Shown here: piece after piece, positions 12,737 to 22,506 of the stretch
Layout of the letters: every line of letters begins with the position of its first letter
How positions within the stretch are numbered: the first letter of the stretch is position 1
NCBI GenBank assembly: GCA_037962975.1
Contig: CM075674.1
Coordinates: 87,188,501 to 87,252,500 of the forward strand
Length of the DNA stretch: 64,000 nucleotides
Direction: 5' to 3'
Source: Clitoria ternatea
Lineage: Eukaryota; Streptophyta; Magnoliopsida; Fabales; Fabaceae
Made by a program: the position numbers and the translations under genes
The notes under the pieces: model-generated
Databases searched by the model: none
The model's input: the letters and a program-made list of their open reading frames with translations, nothing else
Told to the model about the DNA's origin: nothing

Positions 12737-12895
12737 AAAATCGAACCGGTTCAACCGGTCAGACCGGTTCGCTTAAGTGACCAATTTGGGTCAATTCTTT
12801 AATACTACCATTTCAACCACGGTTGAACCCCGATTTTAGCACAGTTTTAATGAATCGTGTCTTCACCAGTTTAATGACCGGTCCGATTCTGAAAA
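12737..12895. mobile_element. Possible MITE fragment with ACCGGTT motifs
   Basis: Repeated GAACCGGTTCAACCGGT and ACCGGTCCGATT motifs in inverted arrangement around a TTTCAACCACGGTTGAA palindrome resemble small non-coding plant elements. There is no coding content and no confirmed target duplication. Confidence 0.3.
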
Positions 12896-13696
12896 CATTG
12901 GAATTTATTGTTTGCTTAAAAATTACTCTCTCAAGGAAATGGATACATCTGCAAGCAAAATAGTAATAATGTATATTCTGAAAATATTTCATTTGTTTGT
13001 CTAATCTCATAATTCATGCTGGTCGGGAACGTGAGAAAGAGAGACAGAATATCACAAACTTATTCTTTGAGATCAACAATTTATCTCCTTTTTTCTTTTT
13101 CTAAAATAAATAATTGACCTTCCTTGCTTCATGATAATGTTTTTCTTTTCTTTAGCATAATCCCATTCCTCCGCCACCACTCTATAATGTTCCAAGTTCC
13201 AACTATTTCATATTTTTATTATTATGGGCCACGTAAGGTACCCCAGTTCGTGTGCCTTATAGGATCACCTATAAATGCACAAAAGATGGTTCAAAGTTCA
13301 AACATAATAATTAAATGCCAATGGTTTTGCTATAATTAATTTTGCATTCCAATAACAACTACATGATGATCTTCTTCTTTAGTGTGTTTTTTACCCATCA
13401 TCATAAGTGAAGTTGAAAAAATAGCGTCCCACGCCGACAGATATTTTAGAAATATAAATATTGGCCGTATAAGGCTCTTTTTGCTTGGATTTGAAGACTT
13501 TCAGGAATTGTTTCTCATTCTTTTTCACCCTTTTAGAGAGCACCCCAAAACGTGGATCTAATGCAGGCATGCGTGCTCAGAAAAGACTTCAAAAATCAAA
13601 ATCAATAGTCTTCCACATATGAAATCCAAGAATACGAGAAAACTTATTGGAGAAAAAAAGAAACCCATTTATCAAACTATGTCTTTTTATAAGAAA
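12896..13696. other. Spacer, nothing recognised
   Basis: AT-rich sequence without a supported gene. Short open frames at 12813-13010 (minus) and 13124-13339 (plus) have no family signature. Confidence 0.5.
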
Positions 13697-13990
13697 TGTT
13701 ATTAACGTATTTTTCTCGATCGGGAAGAGGGTTCATGTCACTCCCTCTCTTCATTTTTAGGTAAGAATCAAGGGAACTCTGATTCCTCTTAGTCCCCGAG
13801 GAATACGGTTATCCTCAAGCCTTATTGGGCTTGGACCGAAGATCCCATTTTCTTTCCTTTTTACTCATTGTATAAATGACCTTAAAGCCCTCTATATATT
13901 CAAGTGACACATTTTTAGAGTAATAAAAACCTAATTCGTCATGGGAAATCTCTCTAAGGTTTTTCGTATTTTACACTTTAATTGTGAACA
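13697..13990 (+). repeat. 5' LTR of the degenerate gypsy element
   Basis: The stretch begins TGTTA and ends GAACA immediately before the primer-site-like sequence, and includes a CTCTATATATTC box near 13888 that could be its TATA box. The right end is well placed by the primer site; the left end is a guess because no second LTR is present. Confidence 0.4.
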
Positions 13991-13992
13991 TT

Positions 13993-14010
13993 TTAGCGCC
14001 CACCACGAGG
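13993..14010 (+). promoter_or_regulatory. Primer-binding-site-like sequence
   Basis: TTAGCGCCCACCACGAGG resembles the TGGCGCCCACCGTGGGG primer site of related plant gypsy elements, with G-to-A changes such as repeated CpG or CpNpG deamination would give. It lies just inside the LTR end. Confidence 0.45.
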
Positions 14011-14175
14011 CCTGATAAAACAGATCTTACACACAAAACCCTAAACCTAACAAGAGATAAGAACAATGATGACCACACATGATAACCTCAGCCATCAAGA
14101 GGATGACAATCACTAAGAACAAGAACAACACAAAGATGACTAGCTGCAGGAGCTAGGGACTATGGTTAAAACACT

Positions 14176-15340
14176 CACTATGCCAGAAATGGTTTTTTAC
14201 AGTGTTTCCACACTGCATTTCACAACGTTTTTAAATGTTATTGTTTTGTGTCTGGTAATAAGTGGAAACGTTTGACAGCGTTTGCGGAAATGCTGTAAAA
14301 AATGTACAATTACAGCGTTCCAAAAAACACGAAAATGTCGTAATATGTAATACTTTCTAAAGCATTTTTTAATGTAAACGTCGTAATAGAGTTATACTAT
14401 TTACAACATTTTATTTTTAAAATGTTGTTATTGAGTTAGTTTACTATAGCATTTTAATTTTTCATGTCCAAATGGTGTAATAACATTATACTTTTTACAA
14501 CATTTCTTCATTTAATTTTAAATGTTGTCACAAACTTTATTATAAGTCACTCTTTTATGGCACTTCCTTGTCATTATAAATGCTATGAACATATTTTTAT
14601 TTTTAGATATTTTTTCTTTATTCAAATTTCTATTAATTATACACATTCAAATTAAAAAGTGAATACATGATAATATTACCCAATTCACAAGTTGATAAAT
14701 ATAACTAATTATTATTAACTTTCACATTGGTCAACATATCTAAATAACATCTCTTTGTAATAAAAATATACATATTGCTTTTTGCACACAAACTCATACA
14801 CATTGCCTTTAGCACAACAAACGTACACTACATTGCACACGACAATATCCAAAGAACAAGAAATGAGTTTCCTACTCGTAAATCAAATAAGTACAACCTC
14901 CAAAAAATTTATAAGCATTTTATGGTCAATCATATGTTCCCAAAATATGAATATTAGCTACTCATGATAATGAAATTAATTAAGTATATTGCTAATAATA
15001 TGGCGAGCCCAATCTTCCTTCACTTCATTTAATTGCTCATGGGAGTAGGTACCACATCTATAATAAAGGAAATACTACAAGACAAAATATTAGTATATAT
15101 GAGCAAACATAATACTAACTGCAATTACAATATTTACATTCTCAACATAATGGTACTCCTAGCTAAACACAAGGCAACACAAATCCTATCAAACAATCTT
15201 ATTTAAAGAACCAAAACTTAAAACCCAAAGGCTGACAAGAAACAAATTAATAGCATCCAAAGACTATTTCCTACCCCTACATAAAATCCCAAGTCCAAAT
15301 ATAATTTTTTTTAAGCCTCCTAAAGTTCTTTCCATATCAA
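14176..15340. mobile_element. CACTA-like element fragment inserted in gag
   Basis: The left end starts CACTATGCCAGAAATGG, with ACT just outside as a possible 3-bp target duplication. It is followed by repeated TACAGCGTT, AACGTTT and ACAACATTT motifs in both orientations, the usual subterminal repeats of plant CACTA elements. Gag sequence of the host element stops just before 14176 and is recognisable again by about 15345. The right CACTA end (GGCATAGTG) was not found, so the fragment is probably truncated. No transposase is present. Confidence 0.45.
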
Positions 15341-15344
15341 GGAA

Positions 15345-16490
15345 ACATAATGGTAGTCCTAGCTAAACACAATGGTAGTACTATAACACACAATAGAGGA
15401 TCTATGCCGAGATAATGAAGAATTGCACACCCATAGGTTGGAAGAAAGAAAAGCCTCCAGTTACCATAATACCCAGACCACGAGGAAAGGAACGGACAAG
15501 TTTGATCCCTCACACTTTTACGTAGCCATTCATTCACAGAGGAAATCATGGCAACACTAAGCCCCCCGAGTTATGAACCATTAACGATGGAGAATTATGA
15601 AGGGAGGAGGGACCTAAAGGAGCACCTTACCATGTTTACCACCACCATGTTGATCATGAGAGCATCCAAGGCTTTACTCTGTAGGATGTTCCCGATAACC
15701 TTAACCAAATTCGCTCTACGATAGTTCTCACATAGTCCTCCGAAGTGCCTTTCATGTTTCTCAGAGTTAATGGAGAAGTTCCTAAACCAGTTTGCATCTA
15801 GCCGGGCGGTTCAACAAACCTTGCACAGCCTGGTGAATCTAAGGCAGGCTTGCGCCCTTGTAAGTTTTCTAATTCATTGGCTAAAAAACCTCCTTTGGAC
15901 ATGGATTATTCCAGGCAGAGAGTCGCTCAGTATATTAACATGGAAGAGTGAGAAGCCGCCCAGGTAGGAAATGTTGAGCAGAGTACGGTTAAGACGGAGT
16001 CGCGAAAGAGGAGCCCGAGGTCGGGCAAGGAATAAAGGAGTGGGGACTACCTGAATCCTAAATACAACATATTCACTCCCTTGAATAGTAGGAGGGATCG
16101 GATCATGCATGAAGTCTATAACACCGGGTTACTCAAGCTGCCTCCACCTAGAGAAGGCCATAAGGGCTCAGATAGAGTGAAATTCTATTAATTCCATCGC
16201 ACCTTTGGACACAACACAGATGATTATTGGTCCCTCAAAAATCAAATTGAGCACTTGATTTGCCAGGGGTACTTAGAGAAGTTCATTGACCACAGAAGAG
16301 AGGCACCACGTGAAACCGAATGGAAAATAGAGCAAGAATTTTCGAATGAGGTAGAGCTATAACTAAGGGATCGACCCCACGAGGAGCATAAGCGCTCCCG
16401 ATCCTGCTGACCTGATGATATGAGGGACGAACTGATAAAGTACAAAGCTGTTACCCTGGGTGTAGAGCTGTTACCCTGCATAAAGTCAAA
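15345..16490 (+). pseudogene. Ty3/gypsy gag with decayed zinc knuckle
   Basis: In shifting frames the plus strand gives the plant gypsy gag order. A PFTEEIMATLSPPSYEPLTM-like start (15530-15590) is followed by the YEG-x-x-DLKEHL-x-x-F segment and then by FASSRAVQQTLHSLVNLRQ (15790-15850), which matches the FATSRPHHLT...LVNIRQ region. A FTPLN segment is at 16070. The zinc knuckle near 16190-16230 reads FHRTFGHNTDDY with its cysteine positions replaced by a stop and a tyrosine. Gag would form the element's particle; this copy cannot. Confidence 0.65.
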
Positions 16491-16499
16491 CAAATAAAT

Positions 16500-16735
16500 T
16501 TAGTACAAAGCTACCCAGACACTGGAATTATCGTTTTTGACAACTTGGATCTTCCCAAGGGAGTCCCAAAGAGGGACGAACTGATGGTAGTGACTATAAA
16601 GATTGTAGAGTGTACCGTGGGAAGAGTGTTGGTGGACCAAGGGTGTTCCGCGAATATTCTATATTGGAAGGCGTACAAACGACTTCAGCTACCCTTAAGT
16701 TAGCTTAAAAGGTATGATGGTGAACTCTCAGACTG
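16500..16735 (+). pseudogene. Ty3/gypsy aspartic protease, N-terminal fragment
   Basis: The translation includes VGRVLVDQGCSANILYW, corresponding to the V-D-T-G-S-S-A-D-I-L active-site loop with the T and one S replaced, then a LKRYDGELSDWF-like segment. Coding similarity ends abruptly at about 16735. Confidence 0.55.
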
Positions 16736-17670
16736 GTTTATTGTTTTTATTTTTATAGCTAGTTTATTTTCAGCACTTTATCATTTTCTATTAGACGATT
16801 GCAGTTTGTTTGGTTTACTTTTAGTGCGTGTTGAACTTTGATAGCTCGCATATTTTGGATTTAGTTTTATACTTACTACTTAGGCTGTGTTTATATTTTG
16901 GGATTTTTCATTGTTTATACCACGTTGTTTCTTTTGAAATGTCATGTTAGTATTTAGTTTTGATATGATGATATATATGTTTTTATGTTTTGATTTAAAT
17001 AGTTAAAAAAGGAAATATCTTTTGGCATAGGTTGTAAATAATTTAAAGAAGTTAGAATAGTTTTTTTTGGTAAATAATAGGTATGAGTAGTTGTGAATGA
17101 ATCAAGAAAACTTGTTTAGGGCAAAACAATCAGTTGGATTCTTTTTGCAAAATAAATACATTATGGTTGAATTTAAATATGATTAAAGTTAGGATGTTTG
17201 TACATGTAATAAACTTGCCTAATAATTGAACCTTTTACGGTTTGAATTAAGGAATCAAGCCTAATTAGCTAGGTGAGATGAGTGGATGTGTTTAAACACC
17301 GAGAGCCTCGCTGATTTATGTTCAGCCTTTATTGCCCAATTTTATCATATTGCATCATTTTAAATTAGCATGGAAATGATTAAGGCAATTTTGTTTAGAT
17401 TAGGAATTAACCAGGGTCAAATAGCCAACTTGTATATAATAATATCCCTTTTATTCATAAACTCTTTGAGCTGATTTTTTTTCTTATTTACCTTACTCTT
17501 TAAGCTTAAGCATGAATAAATAATTTCTACCTTCTTCCATACTGCATAGGAAAAGAGCATAGGTGTATATGAAATTGTAGGGTTGATGGTTGGTTAAATA
17601 AAAGCTCATATTGTTAGTGTGGCATTTTGATTGTAAATAGAAAAGATAAAGAGAGAAAAAGAAATGTCCA
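16736..17670. other. AT-rich non-coding sequence, probably retroelement debris
   Basis: The stretch lies between the truncated gypsy protease and the Athila-like protease on the other strand. Downstream of that protease (reading minus) one would expect RT, but none is found, so element A seems internally deleted, with this as its non-coding remnant or flank. No feature could be identified with confidence. Confidence 0.4.
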
Positions 17671-18655
17671 CTAAAAGCTCGTTTTGCTTGTCTCCCTTTG
17701 GACTTCCTCCTCTTTTGCATCTATTTTATAACAATGCTGCTTATTTGTAGGATGCTTCATGGCTTCAAACACATTCAAGTTCACTTTATCATCTTGCACC
17801 CTAACCTTCAACTTACCATTATCAACATCAATTATTAATTTGGTCATCTTCATGAAGGGTCTTCCTAGGATCAATGGAACTTCTGGGTCTTCCCCAATGT
17901 CCATCACTACAAAATCCACAAGAAAAACAAACTTGTCAACACAGACCAACACACCTTCTACAATGCCATAAGGGAATTTCGTTGACCTGTCAGCCAACTA
18001 CAAGGTTATTCTTGTTGGCCTGACTTCAAGGTCTCTAATCCTATTTAACATAGATAATGACATCAAATTAATACTTACTCCAAGATCCAACAAGGTTTCC
18101 CCCCTAATAAGGCACCAATGGTAACTAGAACAGTAAAACTTCCTACATTCTTCTGTAGCAATGCCTCTTGAATGATTGCACTGCATCTAGCTTCTAACTC
18201 AATTGTTTCTTTAGAAAATCTCTTCTTTTTAGAGAGTAACTCCTTCATGAATTTTGCATAGGTAGTAATTTTCTCCATGGCTTCCATGAAAGGGATATTA
18301 ATCTGTAATCTTTTAAAGATATCCATGAAATGAACAAATGATCTTTCCTTATCTTTCTTTGAAGGATTCTTGGGATAAGGTAGGTTCTTTAACTAAGGCA
18401 CAAGTGTTTCAACCTTTTCTTTCCCCTTATCACTCCCTCTCTCTTCATTCTTTACACTTTCACTCTTTTTATTTATACTTTCGCTCTTTTTATTAAACTT
18501 TTCTACCACACTATCTTTTTCAACCTCTATGTCTCTAATTTTTAACTCATCACCTTTATCCTCTTTTTCACACAGCATCTCCTCCTCTATCTTTTCATTC
18601 TCACCCAAACCACGCCCTATAGTCTTACCACTCCTGGTAGAAATGACTTTGCAAT
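17671..18655 (-). pseudogene. Athila-like element A: gag end and aspartic protease, broken
   Basis: Minus-strand frames give the Athila gag-protease order from high to low coordinates. First is an ISTRSGK motif next to 18630-18650, then an acidic and lysine-rich hinge (18393-18608). Next comes PYPKNPSKKDKERSF near 18340-18375, followed by INIPFMEAMEKITTYAKFMKELL (18240-18300). The protease has an LDLGVSINLM active site (18045-18075) and a flap with LILGRPFMK (17860-17890). Stops and frameshifts split it. The coding trace ends abruptly at 18655, exactly where the LTR of element B begins, so B interrupted A. Confidence 0.75.
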
Positions 18656-18919
18656 GTGTTAGTCCTCAAATTTACAATAAAATCTTTAATAAAATTTTTG
18701 TAAAAAGAATAAGAATTTGGTAAATTTGTTAGAATTTTAGGTTTTAAATTCAATAAATGGATGTTATTGGAAATAATCTGCCCTTGATCAATTTTCTCTA
18801 GTTTTGTAGTAAAATGTAAAGAATTTAAAGAGAAAAATTGAAGAACTGGAGAGCTGACGCGTAGCATCAACACCACGCGTAGCGTGGAAACTTCTGATGC
18901 TGAAGCTACGCGTCACACC
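18656..18919 (+). repeat. Athila element B 5' LTR, left piece
   Basis: This is the first 264 bp of the LTR, cut off at 18919 by the Ogre insertion. The last five bases, ACACC (18915-18919), are one copy of the Ogre target duplication. It carries three copies of the CpG-rich ACGCGTAGC motif (18857, 18875, and reversed at 18905). Confidence 0.7.
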
Positions 18920-19459
18920 TGTCGCGACCGGGATCGCGGCGGATGGCTGACCCTTAAAAATACAACGGGTTTCAAATCCTTTCGAAAAGAAAAAACAGGG
19001 AGTCGCCACCAATATTTTTTAGGATAAAAATATCGGGAAAAACCTCTTTTAAAACACTGGTTATGAAAAATGAAATTCTAAGTTCGGGAGTCGAATTACA
19101 GGTGAGGAAGGTATTAGCACCTCACAACTGTCCGTTATAAAACGGTTACCTCAAATTGATAGCGCTTATTTCAAAATAGCCCAGAAATTATTTTTAACTT
19201 CTTCCACACAAAATGACAAAGCAGACACAAACAGACAAAACAGACTAAACGGTAACAGTGATAAATTTGACCAAACAATGATAGTAAAAAGCTTAACAAA
19301 ACAATAATAAGAAACGACACACAGCGATCGTAAAAAACTTAGCAGAATATCGACAGTAGGAAAGTAAAAAAAATAATAACAATAGGAAATGGCAAACAGA
19401 GACAATAAGAAATTTGACGAAATAACACCAGTAAGAAAAAGTAAAACAAAATGAAAGTA

Positions 19460-19778
19460 AAGGTTAACAGGACGTCGCGTCCAAATTAACCTTGGCTTTG
19501 GTATAAAACAGGAAAAGGGAAGGATACTAACAAGACGTCGCGTCTAAATTAGTCATCTTTTAATCAAAATACGGGGTTAGAAACGGGAAGGGGATAAACC
19601 GGACGTCTCGTCTCAAGTATCCCGTTCCTTGTGGTGATGGTCTACCGGGAATAAGGGAAAATCAACAAGACGTCACGTCTAAATTGATTTTTTTTTTGAA
19701 ATATTATTATTTAATAAATAACAATCGATTGAAAATTTAAAAAGGGTAACAAGACGTCTCGTCTAAATTAACCTCTTT
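19460..19778. repeat. Array of five related hairpins in Ogre LTR 1
   Basis: Five imperfect palindromes centred on GACGTCNCGTC lie at 19460-19493, 19526-19553, 19591-19623, 19658-19691 and 19741-19778. The inner stem is (A/G)(G)ACG with CGTC(C/T) around a 3-base loop. The outer stems differ: AAGGTTAA/TTAACCTT, ACTAA/TTAGT, GGGATA/TATCCC, AAAATCAA/TTGATTTT and, with bulges, AAAGGGTAA/TTAACCTCTTT. They lie downstream of the TATA box, so they should be present in the transcript. GACGTC also contains the ACGT core bound by plant bZIP proteins. Function unknown. Confidence 0.8.
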
Positions 19779-20467
19779 TTGATAAAACAAATTTTTTTTA
19801 AAATAAAAAATAAAAATAAAAATCAAATAGTAAAAATTTATCAAAAACTTGACAAAAAGCACATAGACTTACTAAAGTGAAAAATGGGTAATATTTTTTG
19901 GTTGAAGATAATGCTGAGTTGTTAAAATTTTAATTAGACACAATTTTAAAATAACAAAAAAAGACATGGATAATCACATTTTGTTAAGCTTTATACAACC
20001 CGATTCTTTCAAAGAATAGCGAATGCCTTAAAAGAAAATTACACTCTAACTATACGGTGAATGAACTATCCGAAAAAAGAAACAGTATACAGACGGCTGA
20101 TTTCTTGTAATAGGATTAATATTCTGAGCAGTAAAATTAAGATCGTAACCACCCTTTAAAAAAATTAAATCTGTACAGAACTAAAATATATACAAACAAT
20201 TTGAGTAACAATATTGAGCAGCAAATAAACAGGAACAATAACATGAACAGAAACAGTAGCAGAGATTAATTAGAGATTCAAGCATACATCACAATATCTT
20301 ACTGTAAAACTGAATTATAATAACGACAAGAGACAGCAGGGAAAAAAAAGTCCAATACAACAGTACTAATCTGATCCTTGTACAAAAATTCAACCTTTTG
20401 AAAAATAAACACTATTTTCACAAAATATATAAAAAATATTCTTGCTCACTGATTGAGTTCTTGCCCA

Positions 20468-20537
20468 CTGTTGCTGTTGTTGCTGTTGCTGTTGCTGTTA
20501 CTGCTGCTGTTGCTGTTGCTACTACTGCTGCTGTTGT

Positions 20538-20571
<34 letters not shown>

Positions 20572-20588
20572 ACTATTGCTGTTACTGC
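20468..20588. repeat. CTG/TTG trinucleotide tract in Ogre LTR 1
   Basis: About 120 bases of CTGTTG-type units; on the transcribed strand this is a CAG/CAA tract in the leader, about 240 bases below the TATA box. It gives long spurious leucine- or alanine/valine-rich frames. Confidence 0.8.
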
Positions 20589-20827
20589 GAATTTTCACTG
20601 TAAAAATTCAGAAGCACCTTCCAAAACTCAAGAATGTGGAGATAATTTCCTCTCTAGATAATCTTTTTTGAACCACTGAGTTTGCACTGCTCTTTTCTCT
20701 TTGCCCTCTTTGCTCTCTGCTATTTTTCTAATTTTCCTCTTTGACTCTCTCTTCTTGCTGTGTATGTTCTCTTTTTCCTCCTCTCATTTGTGCTCTCCAG
20801 CCCCCCTTTCCTTCAGATCTTGGCTCC

Positions 20828-20836
20828 TTATTTATA
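20828..20836 (-). promoter_or_regulatory. TATA box of Ogre LTR 1
   Basis: The minus strand reads TATAAATAA. It divides the LTR into a U3 of about 1.4 kb and an R-U5 of about 1.9 kb. In LTR 1 transcription from here would run out into Athila element B sequence. Confidence 0.6.
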
Positions 20837-21699
20837 GCATTTCCATTGCTGGTTTTTGGACATAAAAATTCAGCCCATCTCCCTTGCCATAATGCTTCAC
20901 GTTAGCTTTTTTAGAGCAAAAGGGAACATGCTCATTAATCCTTCATGGCTGTGAGAGTGCCTTGCCATGCTATGTCTCTCCTTTTCAATTTTTATGCATA
21001 TTGTAACAAAGACTTTACAAAGCCATTCTGCACTTTTAGAAGGCATTCCCGTTGGAAAGCTATTGGCAAAGTCCATTATTTGCTTTGAATAATTTGGCCA
21101 TGGAATCTTTTTCATGTGCAGCCGAAATGGAGTCTTGGTTGGCATTCTATTGCATAAATTATTGATCACTTGAAGCCTTGCAAATGTGCTGTCTGTGAGT
21201 AGCTTTTTGTGTGGACAATTATATGCAAAAAAAATTGGCAATGGTACTTCCATGGTTTCAACGTGAAAGGCAAAGTAGATTGTCTTGTTTCCCTTGAATT
21301 TTTAGCATATGGGACCATGGCAGGTGCAGCTGAATTTGGAGGTTTGCTTGGCATATTTTGTAGCATAAAATAATGTCTTTTGGTGCTTGTTTGACCGTGA
21401 GAAAGAGTGAAGGTTATTTGATGCAAATGTTCTTTTAAAAATTCAACATGTAGGACCAAGTATGGGTCATGGAGAGTATGGCAATTTGGAGTGTTTCTTT
21501 TGGATAAAAATTCTGCACTTTGGGAGCTTGTTTCTTGATTTAATTTTGACTTGGTCAAAATTGGTAGGCTTAGGTGACAATTTGTTGCAAATTTGAAAGC
21601 CTTTGTCATGACCACAATTTTGATGGTGGGTTCCATTCTCTTCATCACGAAACTTGCTTGCATATTTAAGGAAAAATTCGTGCCAAATTTGAAAGAGAG

Positions 21700-22160
21700 T
21701 CTAACATGAAAATTGTAGATCTTTCTCTTAGCTTTAATTTGATATATGGCACAAAAATTTTCATCAAGAAACGAGGGAGATATGACCCATCTATGAAAAC
21801 TGCTCCAGAGTGTGACGGAAATGCATTTGCAAGCAAAATAAATTCACTGGGCAAAATGGGTGGAGAATTAGCTTTTGTGACCTTCATTAAGTTTATAGAT
21901 ATCTTTGATGCGGAGCCATAGAAAAAAGAACGGAGTCGTTTCAGTATCAAATGAGGGAGATATGAATTTTTTCCTAAAGATGCGTAGAGCAGTCATGAAA
22001 CTGGGATAGGTCTATGAAGATTATTAAAACTGTACCAATTGGTAAAGATATAGCCTTCCAGGTCTTTATAAAAGTCGTAGACAATTTTGTTACGGAAATT
22101 TTGAGACCGGGTTTGCGCAAATCGAAGGTCGTATGAAGGAGTTATGAATTTCTAAGTGAA
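21700..22160. repeat. 180-bp periodic degenerate repeat in Ogre U3 (LTR 1)
   Basis: Related blocks recur at almost exactly 180-bp steps. (C/T)GAGGGAGATATGA-like ends are at about 21780, 21960 and 22140. AAAATTGTAGATCTTT-like blocks are at about 21707, 21889 and 22069. The same region is present in LTR 2 and LTR 3. It lies upstream of the TATA box on the transcribed strand. Confidence 0.5.
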
Positions 22161-22232
22161 CCATGCGCAGCAAAGAGTGCCCAAAGGATGGAACTGTACC
22201 AATTGGCTGGACAAAAAGAGGTGTTCACAGAT

Positions 22233-22242
22233 GCCCCTCTTT
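22233..22242 (-). promoter_or_regulatory. Ogre polypurine tract, body 1
   Basis: The minus strand reads AAAGAGGGGC three bases before the start of LTR 1 (TGTGAACACC). It would prime plus-strand DNA synthesis. Confidence 0.7.
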
Positions 22243-22506
22243 ACTTCTTTTCACAAGAGAAACACGAAATTTTCCGTGTTTTTGAAGTGAAAAGGAAGTA
22301 AAGATATGAACACCGATGTATGGGTCAGGTGGGACATCTTGTTCTTTTAAGACGAGTATTTTCCACATTTGTCCTTTTTCTTTTTCTTTTTTTTCTTTTT
22401 TTTTATTTTTTGCTTTTTTTTGTGTTTTTTTTTGTGTTCTGAATTGAACGGGAAAAAATGTCTTTCAATTAACAGGAGGTGAGAAAATTGGGGTTAACCC
22501 CCGGTA

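Larger units (their letters stand above)
13697..16735 (+). mobile_element. Degenerate Ty3/gypsy element (LTR, gag, start of protease)
   Basis: Layout on the plus strand: a short LTR (about 13697-13990), a primer-site-like sequence, the N-terminal part of gag to 14175, an insertion (14176 to about 15340), then the rest of gag, a decayed zinc knuckle and the first part of the protease. Similarity stops at about 16735, where other sequence begins. The gag and protease wording is that of plant non-chromovirus Ty3/gypsy elements. Many stops and lost cysteines show that it is old. Confidence 0.65.
18920..22229 (-). repeat. Ogre LTR 1 (outer 3' LTR on the minus strand)
   Basis: 3310 bp. On the plus strand it begins TGTCGCGACC and ends GGTGTTCACA, so the minus strand reads TG...CA. 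It borders ACACC on the left and the polypurine tract on the right. Features inside: a hairpin array (19460-19778), a CTG/TTG tract (20468-20588), a minus-strand TATA box (20828-20836) and a 180-bp periodic region in U3 (about 21700-22160). Minus-strand open frames in U3 (for example 21166-21663) have no known family. Confidence 0.9.

Noticed and set aside
15874..16493. Minus-strand frames opposite the degenerate gypsy gag
   Set aside because: The plus strand carries recognisable gag and zinc-knuckle traces; the minus frames have none.
20453..20671. Poly-leucine and alanine/valine-rich open frames in the LTR (also 37742 and 55044)
   Set aside because: These are translations of a CTG/TTG simple repeat on the strand opposite to LTR transcription.
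20897..21950. Three minus-strand open frames of 94-165 codons in Ogre U3 (and in LTR 2 and 3)
   Set aside because: They lie upstream of the TATA box, have no family signature, and are the same in all LTRs only because the LTRs are nearly identical.
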